Both the position numbers and the translations under genes were made by a program. A stretch of DNA of 64,000 nt from Paenibacillus_AP thailandensis (lineage in GTDB: Bacteria > Bacillota > Bacilli > Paenibacillales > Paenibacillaceae), in NCBI RefSeq assembly GCF_042685365.1, contig NZ_JBHUMY010000001.1:248001-312000 (forward strand), in the 5' to 3' direction. Shown here piece by piece: positions 1 to 8,913 of the stretch; position 1 is the stretch's first letter; every line of letters begins with the position of its first letter. A model generated the notes under the pieces. That model searched no databases and was not told the DNA's origin. It saw nothing but the letters and a program-made list of their open reading frames with translations.

Positions 1-395
1 TCGAACATCGTCGGCGACCCGAGCTCCGACGCGGCAAGCTCCTCCACATGCGGCTTCAGCATGTTGGCCAGCTTCAGCAGCGTTTCTTCCTCGATGTCTT
101 TGCCGTTGTATTGGAACCGGTTCGTAAACTTCGTAATGTAAGGCGACGTGAACGTGCCGACGTCGTATCCGGCTTCCAGCAGGACGCTGGTCAAATAGGC
201 GCAAGTCGAGCCTTTGCCGTTCGTGCCTGCAACATGGATGAATTTCAACCTGCGGTGCGGATTGCCGAGCCGCTCGAGCAGCTTCTCGATCCGTTCAAGT
301 CCGGGCCTGATGCCGAACGGCACAAGGCCCGTAATCCATTCGACCGCTTCCTCGTAGCTTTCCAAAGCAACAAACTCCAATTGATTGTCACTCAT
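1..395 (-). CDS. folC: Folylpolyglutamate synthase / dihydrofolate synthase, N-terminal part
   Basis: Adds glutamate to dihydropteroate and folates in the cytoplasm. Only the first 131 or so codons are present; the gene runs off the left edge. The start is the ATG at 393-395, giving MSDNQLEFVALESYEEA. The ATP-binding loop HVAGTNGKGST follows at about residues 53-63, and the conserved TSPYITKFTNRF segment comes after it, as in the FolC/Mur ligase family. It lies 44 bp downstream of valS on the same strand, the same valS-folC order known in Bacillus, so it is probably read from the valS promoter. Family assignment is secure, but the C-terminal domain cannot be checked. Confidence 0.93.
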   Translation of the reverse strand, partial: MSDNQLEFVALESYEEAVEWITGLVPFGIRPGLERIEKLLERLGNPHRRLKFIHVAGTNGKGSTCAYLTSVLLEAGYDVGTFTSPYITKFTNRFQYNGKDIEEETLLKLANMLKPHVEELAASELGSPTMF

Positions 396-439
396 GTCCG
401 TCTTCCTTCTTCCGTCTCCGTATGGTACTAGCAATCCGA

Positions 440-3100
440 TTATGCGCGCAAATCCGCGATCCGCGCAATCACTTTGTCGCGTTTGGCCGCATAGTCGGCC
501 ATCTTCGCGCGTTCCTCTTCAATGATTTTGGCTGGCGCTTTCGATACGAAGCCTTCGTTGCCAAGCTTCTTCTCGATGCGCGACACTTCGTTGTTCAGAT
601 TGGCAAGCTCCTTCTCCAAACGGGCGATCTCCTGCGCGATGTCGATCAGGCCGGCCAGCGGCAAGTACAGCTCGGCACCCGTCACGATCGCCGTCATCGC
701 CTTGTCCGGCGCGTTAAGCGCAGAGTCGATCGCAAGCTTGGAAGTGCCGCAGAAGCGGACGACGAATTCCTGATTGCGCTCGAGGATCGCGGCTTCCGCA
801 GCGCCCGACGGCTTGACGAGCAGCTCGATTTTTTTGCTCATCGGCACATTCACTTCGGCGCGTACGTTGCGAACGGCGCGGATCATGTCCATCAGCAGCT
901 CCATTTCCTTGACGGCTTCAGGAGCGGCAAGCTTCTCGTCGTAAACCGGCCATGGAGCGAGCGTGATCGTTTCCCCTTCATGCGGCAGATGCTGCCATAT
1001 TTCCTCGCTGATAAACGGCATGAACGGATGGATCAGACGCTGCGTGCGGTCGAGTACATAAGCGAGAACCGACTGCGTCGAGCGTTTCGCCCGCTCGTCG
1101 CTGCCGTACAGATTAAGCTTCGCGAACTCGATATACCAGTCGCACAGCTCATCCCAAATAAAGTTGTACAAGACGCGGCCCGTTTCGCCGAAGTCGTAGC
1201 TGTCCAGCAGTCTCGTCGTTTCGCGGACCGTCTCGTTCAGGCGGTGCAATATCCAGCGGTCCGCCGTGCCTAGTTCTCCGGTAATGTCGATATCGGCGGC
1301 CGTAAACCCTTCGAGATTCATGAGCGCAAAACGCGACGCGTTCCAAATTTTGTTCGCGAAGTTGCGGGCCTGTTCGACCTTCTCCCAGTGGAACCTAAGG
1401 TCTTGCCCCGGCGTGCTGCCGGTCGAGATCATAAAGCGCATAGCGTCGGCGCCGTATTTTTCGATGACGTCCAGCGGGTCGACGCCGTTGCCCAGCGACT
1501 TGGACATTTTGCGTCCTTCGGAGTCGCGCACGAGACCGTGCATCAGCACGTCCTTGAACGGAATGCGGTCCGTAAATTCAAGCGACGTAAAGATCATCCG
1601 GGCAACCCAGAAGTAAATGATATCGTAGCCGGTTACGAGCAAGTCGGTCGGGAAATACCGTTTGAAATCGGCCGTTTCCTCCGGCCAGCCAAGCGTCGAG
1701 AACGGCCACAGCGCCGAGCTGAACCATGTATCCAGCACGTCCTCGTCCTGGCGCAGGCCATCGCCGCCGCAAGACGGGCAAACCTTAAGATCATCGCGGG
1801 AAACGTGCATTTCGCCGCACGCGTCGCAATACCAGGCCGGGATGCGGTGCCCCCACCAGAGCTGGCGGGAAATGCACCAGTCGCGCACGTTTTCGATCCA
1901 ATGCAAGTAAGTGCGCTCGAACCTCTCCGGCACGAAGTTGACGCCTTTGCCCGACTTTTGCGCGGCAATGGCCGCATCGGCGAGCGGCTGCATCGCCACG
2001 AACCATTGCGTCGACAAATACGGCTCGACGACAGCTCCGCTGCGCTCGCTATGGCCGACCTGATGCACATGCTCCTCGATGCGAATGCAGACGCCTTGCT
2101 CCTGCAGGTCCTTAACGATCTGCTTGCGGCACTCCGCGCGGTCGAGTCCGGCGTAAGGGCCGGCGAATTCGTTCATCTTGCCGCTTTCGTCCATCACGAT
2201 GATTTGCGGCAGGTCATGGCGCTCTCCGACCTCGAAGTCGTTCGGGTCGTGCGCCGGCGTAATTTTGACCGCGCCGGAGCCGAACTCCTTCTCGACGTAT
2301 TCGTCGGCGATGATCGGAATTTCGCGGCCGACGATCGGCAGCGTAATCGTCTTGCCGATCAGCGCTTTATAACGCTCGTCTTCCGGATGGACCGCAACCG
2401 CCGTATCGCCGAGCATCGTCTCCGGACGCGTCGTCGCGACCGTAATATGGCCGCTTCCGTCCGTTAGCGGATAGCGCAGATGGTATAGGTTGCCGTTAAC
2501 CTCTTTGTATTCGACTTCGATGTCGGACAACGCCGTACGCGCCGCCGGGTCCCAGTTGATGATTTTTTTGCCGCGATAGATCAAGCCTTTCTCGTATAGG
2601 CGGACGAACACTTCCCGTACCGCCTTCGACAACCCTTCGTCAAGCGTAAAGCGCTCGCGCGAAAAATCGAGAGAAAATCCCATCTTGGCCCATTGCTCGC
2701 GAATGGTCTCCGCATATTGGTCTTTCCATGCCCATACTTGCTCCAGAAACTTCTCGCGCCCCAGATCGTACCGAGAGATGCCTTGCTCGCGCAGCTTCTG
2801 CTCGACCTTCGTTTGCGTCGCGATTCCGGCATGGTCCGACCCCGGCAGCCATAACGCGTCGTAGCCCTGCATCCGCTTCGTGCGGATCATGATGTCCTGA
2901 AGCGTGAAATCGAGCGCATGCCCGATATGCAGCATCCCCGTTACGTTGGGAGGCGGGATGACGATCGTATAAGGCTGGGCGTCCGGACGTTTGCCCGCCT
3001 CGAAGTACCCTCCTTGCATCCAATAGTCGTACCATTTTTGCTCGGCGGCTTTCGGATCGTAAGTCGTCGGCATCTCAGGCTTTGTTTGGTTTTCTGCCAT
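440..3100 (-). CDS. valS: Valyl-tRNA synthetase
   Basis: Charges tRNA-Val with valine and edits mischarged threonine. The protein is about 886 residues, normal for bacterial ValS. The class I signature PPPNVTGMLHIGH lies near residues 49-61 and the second signature GRKMSKSLGNG near residue 530. The insert between them fits the editing domain, and the last 60-70 residues form the charged coiled-coil arm typical of ValS. I place the start at the ATG at 3098-3100 (MAENQTKP). A longer frame begins at 3118, but that upstream ATG overlaps the GGAGGA ribosome binding site serving 3100. A T-box leader upstream indicates control by uncharged tRNA-Val. folC follows in the same transcript. Confidence 0.97.
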   Translation of the reverse strand: MAENQTKPEMPTTYDPKAAEQKWYDYWMQGGYFEAGKRPDAQPYTIVIPPPNVTGMLHIGHALDFTLQDIMIRTKRMQGYDALWLPGSDHAGIATQTKVEQKLREQGISRYDLGREKFLEQVWAWKDQYAETIREQWAKMGFSLDFSRERFTLDEGLSKAVREVFVRLYEKGLIYRGKKIINWDPAARTALSDIEVEYKEVNGNLYHLRYPLTDGSGHITVATTRPETMLGDTAVAVHPEDERYKALIGKTITLPIVGREIPIIADEYVEKEFGSGAVKITPAHDPNDFEVGERHDLPQIIVMDESGKMNEFAGPYAGLDRAECRKQIVKDLQEQGVCIRIEEHVHQVGHSERSGAVVEPYLSTQWFVAMQPLADAAIAAQKSGKGVNFVPERFERTYLHWIENVRDWCISRQLWWGHRIPAWYCDACGEMHVSRDDLKVCPSCGGDGLRQDEDVLDTWFSSALWPFSTLGWPEETADFKRYFPTDLLVTGYDIIYFWVARMIFTSLEFTDRIPFKDVLMHGLVRDSEGRKMSKSLGNGVDPLDVIEKYGADAMRFMISTGSTPGQDLRFHWEKVEQARNFANKIWNASRFALMNLEGFTAADIDITGELGTADRWILHRLNETVRETTRLLDSYDFGETGRVLYNFIWDELCDWYIEFAKLNLYGSDERAKRSTQSVLAYVLDRTQRLIHPFMPFISEEIWQHLPHEGETITLAPWPVYDEKLAAPEAVKEMELLMDMIRAVRNVRAEVNVPMSKKIELLVKPSGAAEAAILERNQEFVVRFCGTSKLAIDSALNAPDKAMTAIVTGAELYLPLAGLIDIAQEIARLEKELANLNNEVSRIEKKLGNEGFVSKAPAKIIEEERAKMADYAAKRDKVIARIADLRA

Positions 3101-3210
3101 TTGCAATCCATCCTCCATCTAGTCACTGAATATTCCGCGCCGCGCCGGGCATGCCTCCGGGCACGCGGCCTATACACGGCGGCGTTTCCCGCCTTCCCCG
3201 CGCTCGACGC

Positions 3211-3250
3211 AAAAAAACCTTCCGCCCTTATGAGGAAAGGACGAAAGGTT
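3211..3250 (-). terminator. T-box controlled intrinsic terminator
   Basis: On the minus strand AACCTTTCGTCC pairs with GGGCGGAAGGTT (12 bp including two G-U pairs), followed by T7. It directly abuts the T-box sequence, so it is the regulated terminator of the valS leader. Confidence 0.92.
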
Positions 3251-3487
3251 AACTTCCGCGGTACCACCTTTGTTCCGTCCGCGCTTGGCAGACGGCGCTT
3301 AAAGCAGATAACGGCTGCGGCCGGCCCGGGCTCACAGGCTGACAGCCCGCTTCATCCAGGCGACTCCGGGGCGACCCGTAGCATCAAGTTCCTGCGAAAC
3401 CTCTCAGCGCTAACGGTTTCGCTCTCTGAAGGCTTGGCTGCATACACTTCCCCTTCATTGTCGTTGCGTTTCATTGGAAACATTATA
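3211..3487 (-). promoter_or_regulatory. T-box leader of valS
   Basis: The minus strand carries the hallmark T-box sequence AAGGTGGTACCGCGG at about 3256-3270, followed at once by a terminator hairpin at 3211-3250 (12 bp stem, then seven T). Stem I features are visible upstream, including an AGAGAG bulge and a GCGAAACC/GGTTTCGC stem. A GTC valine codon at 3373-3375 lies on the 3' side of stem I and is a plausible specifier, but I place it by eye only. Uncharged tRNA-Val would stabilise the antiterminator and allow valS-folC transcription. The leader starts about 7 bp below the -10 box at 3494. Confidence 0.93.
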
Positions 3488-3493
3488 ATTCTT

Positions 3494-3522
3494 ATCATAT
3501 CGTTATTGCCTTCTTCAGTCAA
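3494..3522 (-). promoter_or_regulatory. Sigma-A type promoter of valS
   Basis: TTGACT (3517-3522) and TATGAT (3494-3499) on the minus strand are separated by exactly 17 bp. The promoter lies just past the 3' end of the HxlR-type gene on the same strand and starts the T-box leader. Confidence 0.85.
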
Positions 3523-3532
3523 CTTTATACGT

Positions 3533-3865
3533 TCAGGAATTTGCCCATTTCGCCGCCCATTTCTCCATTTCCGCCAGCGAGCTGCGAAAATCTTTTCCTT
3601 TCTCCGTAAGCGAATACTCGACCGTCACGGGCACGGTCGGAAAAACGTCGCGCTTTACGATTCCGTTCTGCTCCAAATGCCGCAGCGCGTCCGTAAGCGA
3701 TTGCGTTTTGACGACGGCGACGTCGCGCCGCAGCTGGTTGAACCGCTTGGGACCTTCCTGCAGTGCCGAAATGATGAGAAACGCCCATTTGGCGCCCAAT
3801 ATCCGCAACACGGAGCAAATGCCGGTTTCCTGGTGCAGGTCATCCGACGGCTGGGACATATTCAT
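3533..3865 (-). CDS. HxlR-family winged-helix transcriptional regulator
   Basis: A 110-residue protein with the layout of HxlR/MarR-like regulators: an N-terminal cysteine (GICSVLRILGAKW), the helix segment RFNQLRRDVAVVKTQSLTDALRHLE, and the wing VEYSLTEKGKDF. Family members are dimeric DNA-binding repressors or activators, often controlling a neighbouring transporter or reductase and often sensing electrophiles through the N-terminal Cys. It is divergent from the MFS exporter gene (146 bp between starts), so that exporter is its most likely target. The start ATG at 3863-3865 is preceded by AAAGGAG. The inducer is unknown. Confidence 0.88.
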   Translation of the reverse strand: MNMSQPSDDLHQETGICSVLRILGAKWAFLIISALQEGPKRFNQLRRDVAVVKTQSLTDALRHLEQNGIVKRDVFPTVPVTVEYSLTEKGKDFRSSLAEMEKWAAKWANS

Positions 3866-3940
3866 CGCTTCACGCTCCTTTCCACTTACTTTTTATTAGT
3901 AGGTCAAAATAAACTTACAATACCCAAAAACTTTGCCTTC

Positions 3941-3969
3941 TTACATTATGTTCGCGCCGCCTTTATACT
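3941..3969 (+). promoter_or_regulatory. Candidate promoter of the MFS exporter
   Basis: TTACAT (3941-3946) and TATACT (3964-3969) are 17 bp apart, ending about 41 bp before the exporter start. The divergent regulator gene begins at 3865, so an HxlR operator is expected in 3866-3970, but I could not define one with confidence. Confidence 0.6.
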
Positions 3970-4010
3970 GTCAATCAAAACCAACCGAACAATCGAAAGG
4001 AAGATGGACC

Positions 4011-5192
4011 ATGAACCGTTTCCCGATATTTATGCTTGCTTTAGGCGCTTTTTTGACCGGAATCTCCGAAATGATCGTTGCGGGCATTTTGCCTTTTATC
4101 GCAAACGATCTTGATGTAAACGTCGGGACTGCCGGACAGCTCGTCACCTTGTTCTCGCTTTCGTTTGCGGCGGGGACGCCCGTCGTCATCGCAATCACCT
4201 CGCGCATGGATCGGAAGAAGCTGCTGCTTCTGTCGCTTGCCGTCTTTATCGCCGGATCCGTTCTGTCCGCTCTTAGCACGCATTACGGTCTGCTTGTCTT
4301 ATCCCGAATCATACTGGGCGTCAGCGCCGGCGTTTACAGCGTCGTAGCGTTCAGCGCAGCGGCCAAGCTCGTTCGACCGAACCAAGTGGGCAGCGCGATC
4401 GGCTTCATCACTTTAGGCATTAACAGCGCGATGGTATTGGGCGTTCCCGCCGGCGTCTTTATTTCGAAATGGCTCTCCTGGCAGGCTAATTTCGCGGCGC
4501 TCGCCGCGCTCGCCTTCATCGCGCTCGTCGGGATGGCAAAGCTGCTTCCTCCTACGCAGGGCGATGAGCCGGTTCCTTTCGGCAAGCAATTCGCGCTTCT
4601 CAAAGACCCCGTCATTGTGAGCGGCTTTGCCCTGTCCCTTCTTTTCACCGTGAGCATTTCCGTCCTCAATACGTATATGACGCCTTATCTGCAAACGGTT
4701 CTTCATCAAGGAACTTCCGCCGTTGCCGTCACTCTGCTTGTCCTCGGGGCTGCCAGCGTTGCCGGCGCTCGCCTGGGCGGAATAACCGCCGACAAATGGG
4801 GAACTGTACGCCTTATGACTTTCGGCCTTGCGGTCGTCGCTTTGTCGCTTGGCTTGCTTCCGGTATTGGCGGGTTGGCAGTTTGCCGGCTTGTTGTTGCT
4901 GATTGTATGGATGCTGACGGCTTCGATGGTCATCCCGGCCGTTCCGACTTATTTTATCCAATATGCTCAGGGCTCCTCCAATCTTATACTCGGCCTGAAC
5001 ATGTCCGTCCTGCATCTGGGCGTTGCCGTCGGAGCTGGAGCCGGCGGAATCGTCATCGACTCCTGGCAGACCCCCTTTTTCATACCTTGGATCGCAAGCG
5101 CCGTGGCGGCCGCTTCTCTTGCCTCGGGGGCCGTATCGTTCTTTCTTAGACAGAAAAGAACCGCAACGCTTAGCGGACTGTCGGAAGGTTAA
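4011..5192 (+). CDS. MFS drug/sugar efflux transporter (DHA1/AraJ-like)
   Basis: An integral membrane protein of 393 residues with about 12 hydrophobic segments, in line with 12-TM proton-driven efflux proteins. The N-terminus FLTGISEMIVAGILPFIANDL and the loop motif SRMDRKKLLL after TM2 (motif A position) match the AraJ/CmlR/YdhP branch of the DHA1 family. The start is taken at ATG 4011 (MNRFPIFML) because AAAGGAAG sits 8-10 bp upstream; the reading frame is open further upstream to 3933 without a ribosome binding site. It is divergent from the HxlR regulator, typical of a locally controlled exporter. The substrate cannot be deduced. Confidence 0.9.
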   Translation: MNRFPIFMLALGAFLTGISEMIVAGILPFIANDLDVNVGTAGQLVTLFSLSFAAGTPVVIAITSRMDRKKLLLLSLAVFIAGSVLSALSTHYGLLVLSRIILGVSAGVYSVVAFSAAAKLVRPNQVGSAIGFITLGINSAMVLGVPAGVFISKWLSWQANFAALAALAFIALVGMAKLLPPTQGDEPVPFGKQFALLKDPVIVSGFALSLLFTVSISVLNTYMTPYLQTVLHQGTSAVAVTLLVLGAASVAGARLGGITADKWGTVRLMTFGLAVVALSLGLLPVLAGWQFAGLLLLIVWMLTASMVIPAVPTYFIQYAQGSSNLILGLNMSVLHLGVAVGAGAGGIVIDSWQTPFFIPWIASAVAAASLASGAVSFFLRQKRTATLSGLSEG

Positions 5193-5202
5193 TCCTGACA
5201 AT

Positions 5203-5258
5203 GACAAACAAAGCTCCAACCGCCGGAATGGCTGCGGTTGGAGCTTTGTTTGTTATTG
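5203..5258. terminator. Bidirectional terminator between MFS gene and spoVID
   Basis: AACAAAGCTCCAACCGC pairs with GCGGTTGGAGCTTTGTT across a short loop, with A- and T-rich ends on both sides. It sits between two convergent genes ending at 5192 (+) and 5275 (-). Confidence 0.88.
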
Positions 5259-5274
5259 CGATAAACGGCGGCGA

Positions 5275-6558
5275 TTAAGGGATGTAGAGCAATTGCCCTT
5301 CCGATACCGTGCTGTCGCTCAGCCGGTTATGAAGTAAAATTTCGCGCGGATTCAGGCTGTACCGGCTCGCGATCGATTCCAACGTCTCTTCCTTTTGCAC
5401 GATGCACATTCTAATTTTGCGGAATTCGTTCTGACCGGACTGCTTGCCGAGAAATAAATGGCTCCATTCGATTTCGTCCGCTCCGGCCTCGCTTTGCTTT
5501 TGCTCGTTTTGCTTGGCCGATTCATCGGCGGCTTGCCGGGCCGCTTGCTCTCTTCGGCTCGTCTGAAGCAGCGTAAACAACCCGACATTCGGAGCTTCCG
5601 CTCCGGCATCCGTGTTTTCTTGCTTGGCTCCGACGGAGATGCGCATCTCCTGCTTTTCGGGTTCCGGCTCCGGCTCCGGCGCCGGAGCCGGCTCCTCCCG
5701 CCCGGACGCCGCGGCGTTATGCGGTTCGGACCAGGCAGCTTCAACGGCTTCATCCTGGGCACCCTGCTCTTCCGAGACATCGGCTTGAACGGCGTCGTAT
5801 GCATCCGCTTGCGGCAAGCTTTCGGTTTCGGGGGCAGACTCGGGCACGGATGCTTCTTCCGGTATACGGGCTTCATATACAGGCTCTTGCGCAGGCACTT
5901 CCACCAGCTCTTGTTCCGGCTCTTGCTCTCGGCCCTCCGGAATGGCCGCTTCCGGCTCCGGATCCCGGGCAGCATCTTGCACCGGCTCGGCGGCGGGTTC
6001 AGACGAATAGGCGGACCACTCTACGTCGGCTTGACCACTTTCATAGCTGCCGGAACGTCCGAACGACTCTGCCTCTGCCTCTTCCCCGTATTCCCCGGCC
6101 GCATAGGGCACGACATCCGGCTGCTCCCGCCGGTGAACGACCGTAAACGACTCCTCTTCTTCCTTCCATGGCTCGGCCGATTCGGACAACGGTTCGACCA
6201 GAATGCCCCGCAGCGACAATACGCCCGTCACGTTAAGCGTGCGGGAAGACAGCAGGTCGACATCAAAATTATCGATTTCCACCGAAATGTCCTCAAGCCG
6301 GGAAACGCGGTTCATCGGCAATGTGATTTCGACGGGAATCCAATGCTCCAGCGTTTGCGGCTCGGCGTATTCCGCCTGGCTGCGGTAAACCCCGTTCAAC
6401 AGCAGCTGCCCTTTCAGTATCGCATGCTCGCCCTGCTCGATAACTTGAATGCGCGGCACAAGCTCGATTTCCTCCAGCTCATCTATGGCAGCTACTCCAT
6501 CAGGCAAGTGAACGCGCTCGTACACGTCAAACCTTAACCCGTTCGTCTGTTCAGTCAA
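5275..6558 (-). CDS. spoVID: SpoVID-like spore coat morphogenetic protein with C-terminal LysM
   Basis: In Bacillus SpoVID coats the forespore and drives spore encasement together with SafA and SpoIVA. Here the first 125 or so residues form the conserved beta-rich domain (for example GQLLLNGVYRS, ISVEIDNFDVDLLS). A long acidic stretch rich in Glu, Pro and Ala follows (about 140-330). A LysM repeat closes the protein at about 380-427 (CIVQKEETLESIASRYSL). At 427 residues it is shorter than the Bacillus protein. Translation probably starts at the TTG at 6556-6558, which has GGAGGAAAG upstream. It lies downstream of hemL as in Bacillus, which supports the call. A sigma-E promoter is expected, but I saw only a weak CATATAGA-like -10 upstream. 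Confidence 0.87.
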   Translation of the reverse strand: MTEQTNGLRFDVYERVHLPDGVAAIDELEEIELVPRIQVIEQGEHAILKGQLLLNGVYRSQAEYAEPQTLEHWIPVEITLPMNRVSRLEDISVEIDNFDVDLLSSRTLNVTGVLSLRGILVEPLSESAEPWKEEEESFTVVHRREQPDVVPYAAGEYGEEAEAESFGRSGSYESGQADVEWSAYSSEPAAEPVQDAARDPEPEAAIPEGREQEPEQELVEVPAQEPVYEARIPEEASVPESAPETESLPQADAYDAVQADVSEEQGAQDEAVEAAWSEPHNAAASGREEPAPAPEPEPEPEKQEMRISVGAKQENTDAGAEAPNVGLFTLLQTSRREQAARQAADESAKQNEQKQSEAGADEIEWSHLFLGKQSGQNEFRKIRMCIVQKEETLESIASRYSLNPREILLHNRLSDSTVSEGQLLYIP

Positions 6559-6648
6559 GCTGCTTTCCTCCCTTCCTCCTACTGAATGCTTGGGCTAACG
6601 TTACATTCACTATTTATCTATATGGCCGGGAGGAGATGCGCATGACTA

Positions 6649-7596
6649 TCATTTTGCGCCTTTCAGCTTCTGCTTGAGCGGTTCGAGCCATGCCGGCGCA
6701 GGAGCGGCGACCTTTACTTGCTCGCTTGTCCAAGGGTGGGGAAACACGAGCGACTCCCCATGCAGCGCTTGATGCTTTATGTATCTCATATCTCCGCCGT
6801 AGAGCGAATCGCCGAGCAGCGGATTGCCTTTATACGCCATATGGACGCGGATCTGGTGCGTCCGGCCGGTTTCGAGCCGCAAACGAAGCAGCGACGCCGT
6901 CCCCCACCGTTCCGCCAGCTCGTAATGGGTGACCGCCTTATCGCCCCGCGGCGTGACGATGCGCCGGGAGGAATGATGCCGGTCCTTGCCGATCGGCTCG
7001 TCCACGGTGCCGGACGGCGGAAGCGGCTTGCCGTTCACGACGGCCAAATAACGGCGGTCGATCCGCTTCTCCCGCATCGCTTCGTCCAGCCGAAGCTGGG
7101 CCAATTCGCATTTGGCGTAGAGCACCGGCCCGGACGTATCGTCGTCCAAACGGTGAATATGGCGGAGCGGCAAAGGGTCGCCGGCATCCAGCGCATGCCC
7201 GGCGGCGGCGATATCCAGCGTGCCGGTCTGTCCGGGATACGATTCGTGTACCGGCATGCCCGCCGGCTTGTACAGCACGACGCAAAAATCGTCTTCGTAC
7301 AACGCCTCGGCGCGGGGAGCGCCGCCGGCAGCCGCCGTCCGGTACAACGAATCCCGGCCGGGATCAACGGCCGGGAAAGCGAGAAGACGAAGAGCTTCGC
7401 CATGCCAGCGGATGCCTCCGACCGAGAACAGCCGTCCCAGCCATTTCGGCGGGAGATCCGTATGCTGCAGCAGCCAGAGCCGGACGGCATGGGGATGCGT
7501 GCCCGGCGCAAGCGGCTCCGCGCCCGCGGCGGCCGCAACCGAACCGATGCAAAGCTCCAGCCACTCTCCTTCCCGCCGATAGGTCTCCATGTTCAT
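6649..7596 (-). CDS. RluD/RluA-family 23S rRNA/tRNA pseudouridine synthase
   Basis: Isomerises specific uridines in structured RNA to pseudouridine. The signature HRLDDDTSG with the catalytic aspartate lies near residue 148; the supporting segments LYKPAGMPVHE and LETGRTHQIRVHMA match the RluA/RluD family. There is no clear S4 domain, although LGRLFSVGGIRWHG near residue 60 may be a remnant of one. At 315 residues the length is normal. The gene starts 12 bp after hemL on the same strand with GGGGGA before the ATG, so it is probably the last gene of the hem operon. The target uridine is not predictable. Confidence 0.9.
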   Translation of the reverse strand: MNMETYRREGEWLELCIGSVAAAAGAEPLAPGTHPHAVRLWLLQHTDLPPKWLGRLFSVGGIRWHGEALRLLAFPAVDPGRDSLYRTAAAGGAPRAEALYEDDFCVVLYKPAGMPVHESYPGQTGTLDIAAAGHALDAGDPLPLRHIHRLDDDTSGPVLYAKCELAQLRLDEAMREKRIDRRYLAVVNGKPLPPSGTVDEPIGKDRHHSSRRIVTPRGDKAVTHYELAERWGTASLLRLRLETGRTHQIRVHMAYKGNPLLGDSLYGGDMRYIKHQALHGESLVFPHPWTSEQVKVAAPAPAWLEPLKQKLKGAK

Positions 7597-7608
7597 TGGA
7601 ATCCCCCG

Positions 7609-8910
7609 CTACAGCCGGCTTAACGCTTCGTCGTGCGCGGCAATGGTAGCGTCGATATCCTCGTTCGTATGCACCGCCGATACGAACATGCCTTCAAATT
7701 GGGAAGGCGCAATGTTAATTCCCAAATCGAGCATATGGCTGAAATACGTTTTGAACCGTTCCAAATCCGACGTTCTGGCCGTCTCGAAATTGATGACGAA
7801 CTTCTCCGTAAAGAACGGGCACACCATCGAGCCGACGCGGTTAATCGTTACCGGCACGCCGTGCTTGCGGGCGTTCGCCTCGAATCCAAGCTGCAGGCGG
7901 GCCGCTTGGCGTTCGAGAAGCTCGTACGTTTCTTTCGTGAGCAGCTTGAGCGTCGTATATCCTGCCGCCATCGCAAGCGGATTGCCGGAAAGCGTGCCCG
8001 CCTGATAAATCGGGCCGACAGGCGCGATCATCTCCATAATTTCCCGTTTGCCGCCGTACGCCCCGACAGGCAAGCCGCCGCCGATCACTTTGCCGAAGCA
8101 GGTCAAATCCGGCTCGATGCCGTACAAGCCTTGCGCGCAGCCATAAGCGACGCGGAAGCCGGTCATCACCTCGTCAAATACGAGCAGGCTGCCGTACTGG
8201 CGGGTAATGTCGCGCAAGCCTTGCAGAAACCCGGGCAGCGGCGGAACGACGCCCATATTGCCGGCCACCGGTTCGACGATCACGCAGGCGATCTCTTCGC
8301 CGAACCGCTCGAACGCAAGCTTCACCGACTCCAGATCGTTATAAGGCACCGCAATCGTTTGCGCCGCCACATGCTCGGGTACGCCCGGGCTGTCCGGCAG
8401 TCCCAGCGTTGCCACGCCGGAACCGGCTTTAATAAGCAAACTGTCCGCGTGCCCGTGATACGAGCCTTCGAACTTCAATATTTTATTGCGTTTCGTGTAG
8501 CCGCGGGCAAGGCGCAGCGCGCTCATCGTCGCTTCGGTGCCCGAATTGACCATCCGCACGATGTCGACGGATTTGACGCGGCTTGCCACCTCCTCGGCCA
8601 TCAGCGTCTCCAGCTCGGTCGGCGCGCCGAAGCTGGTGCCCTTCTCCGCCGTGCGCTTGATCGCGTCCACAACCTCCGGATGGGCGTGCCCCATAATGAG
8701 CGGTCCCCAGGAAGCGACGTAATCGATATAGCCGTTGCCGTCGATATCGTAAATGCGGCTTCCTTCGCCGCTCTCCATATAAACCGGGTTAAGCCCGACC
8801 GATTTAAAAGCGCGTACCGGGCTGTTAACCCCGCCGGGAAGCACCTCTTTCGCCCTGGCGAACGCTTCCCGAGAGCGCGCGTCGTTTCTTGCGCCTATCC
8901 GTCCATTCAT
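7609..8910 (-). CDS. hemL: Glutamate-1-semialdehyde 2,1-aminomutase
   Basis: A PLP enzyme converting glutamate-1-semialdehyde to 5-aminolevulinate, the second C5-pathway step. The 433-residue length is typical. The PLP lysine sits in CFGKVIGGGLPVGAYGG, and the cofactor-binding aspartate motif is LLVFDEVMTGFR. The N-terminal motif LPGGVNSPVRAF is highly conserved in GSA aminotransferases. It follows hemB by 3 bp and has GGAGGAGC upstream of the ATG. It belongs to the hemA-X-met8-C-D-B-L operon. Confidence 0.97.
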   Translation of the reverse strand: MNGRIGARNDARSREAFARAKEVLPGGVNSPVRAFKSVGLNPVYMESGEGSRIYDIDGNGYIDYVASWGPLIMGHAHPEVVDAIKRTAEKGTSFGAPTELETLMAEEVASRVKSVDIVRMVNSGTEATMSALRLARGYTKRNKILKFEGSYHGHADSLLIKAGSGVATLGLPDSPGVPEHVAAQTIAVPYNDLESVKLAFERFGEEIACVIVEPVAGNMGVVPPLPGFLQGLRDITRQYGSLLVFDEVMTGFRVAYGCAQGLYGIEPDLTCFGKVIGGGLPVGAYGGKREIMEMIAPVGPIYQAGTLSGNPLAMAAGYTTLKLLTKETYELLERQAARLQLGFEANARKHGVPVTINRVGSMVCPFFTEKFVINFETARTSDLERFKTYFSHMLDLGINIAPSQFEGMFVSAVHTNEDIDATIAAHDEALSRL

Positions 8911-8913
8911 CCG

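Noticed and set aside
6559..6648. Sigma-E promoter of spoVID
   Set aside because: CATATAGA has only 6 of 8 -10 matches and no -35 at the right distance; too weak to list.
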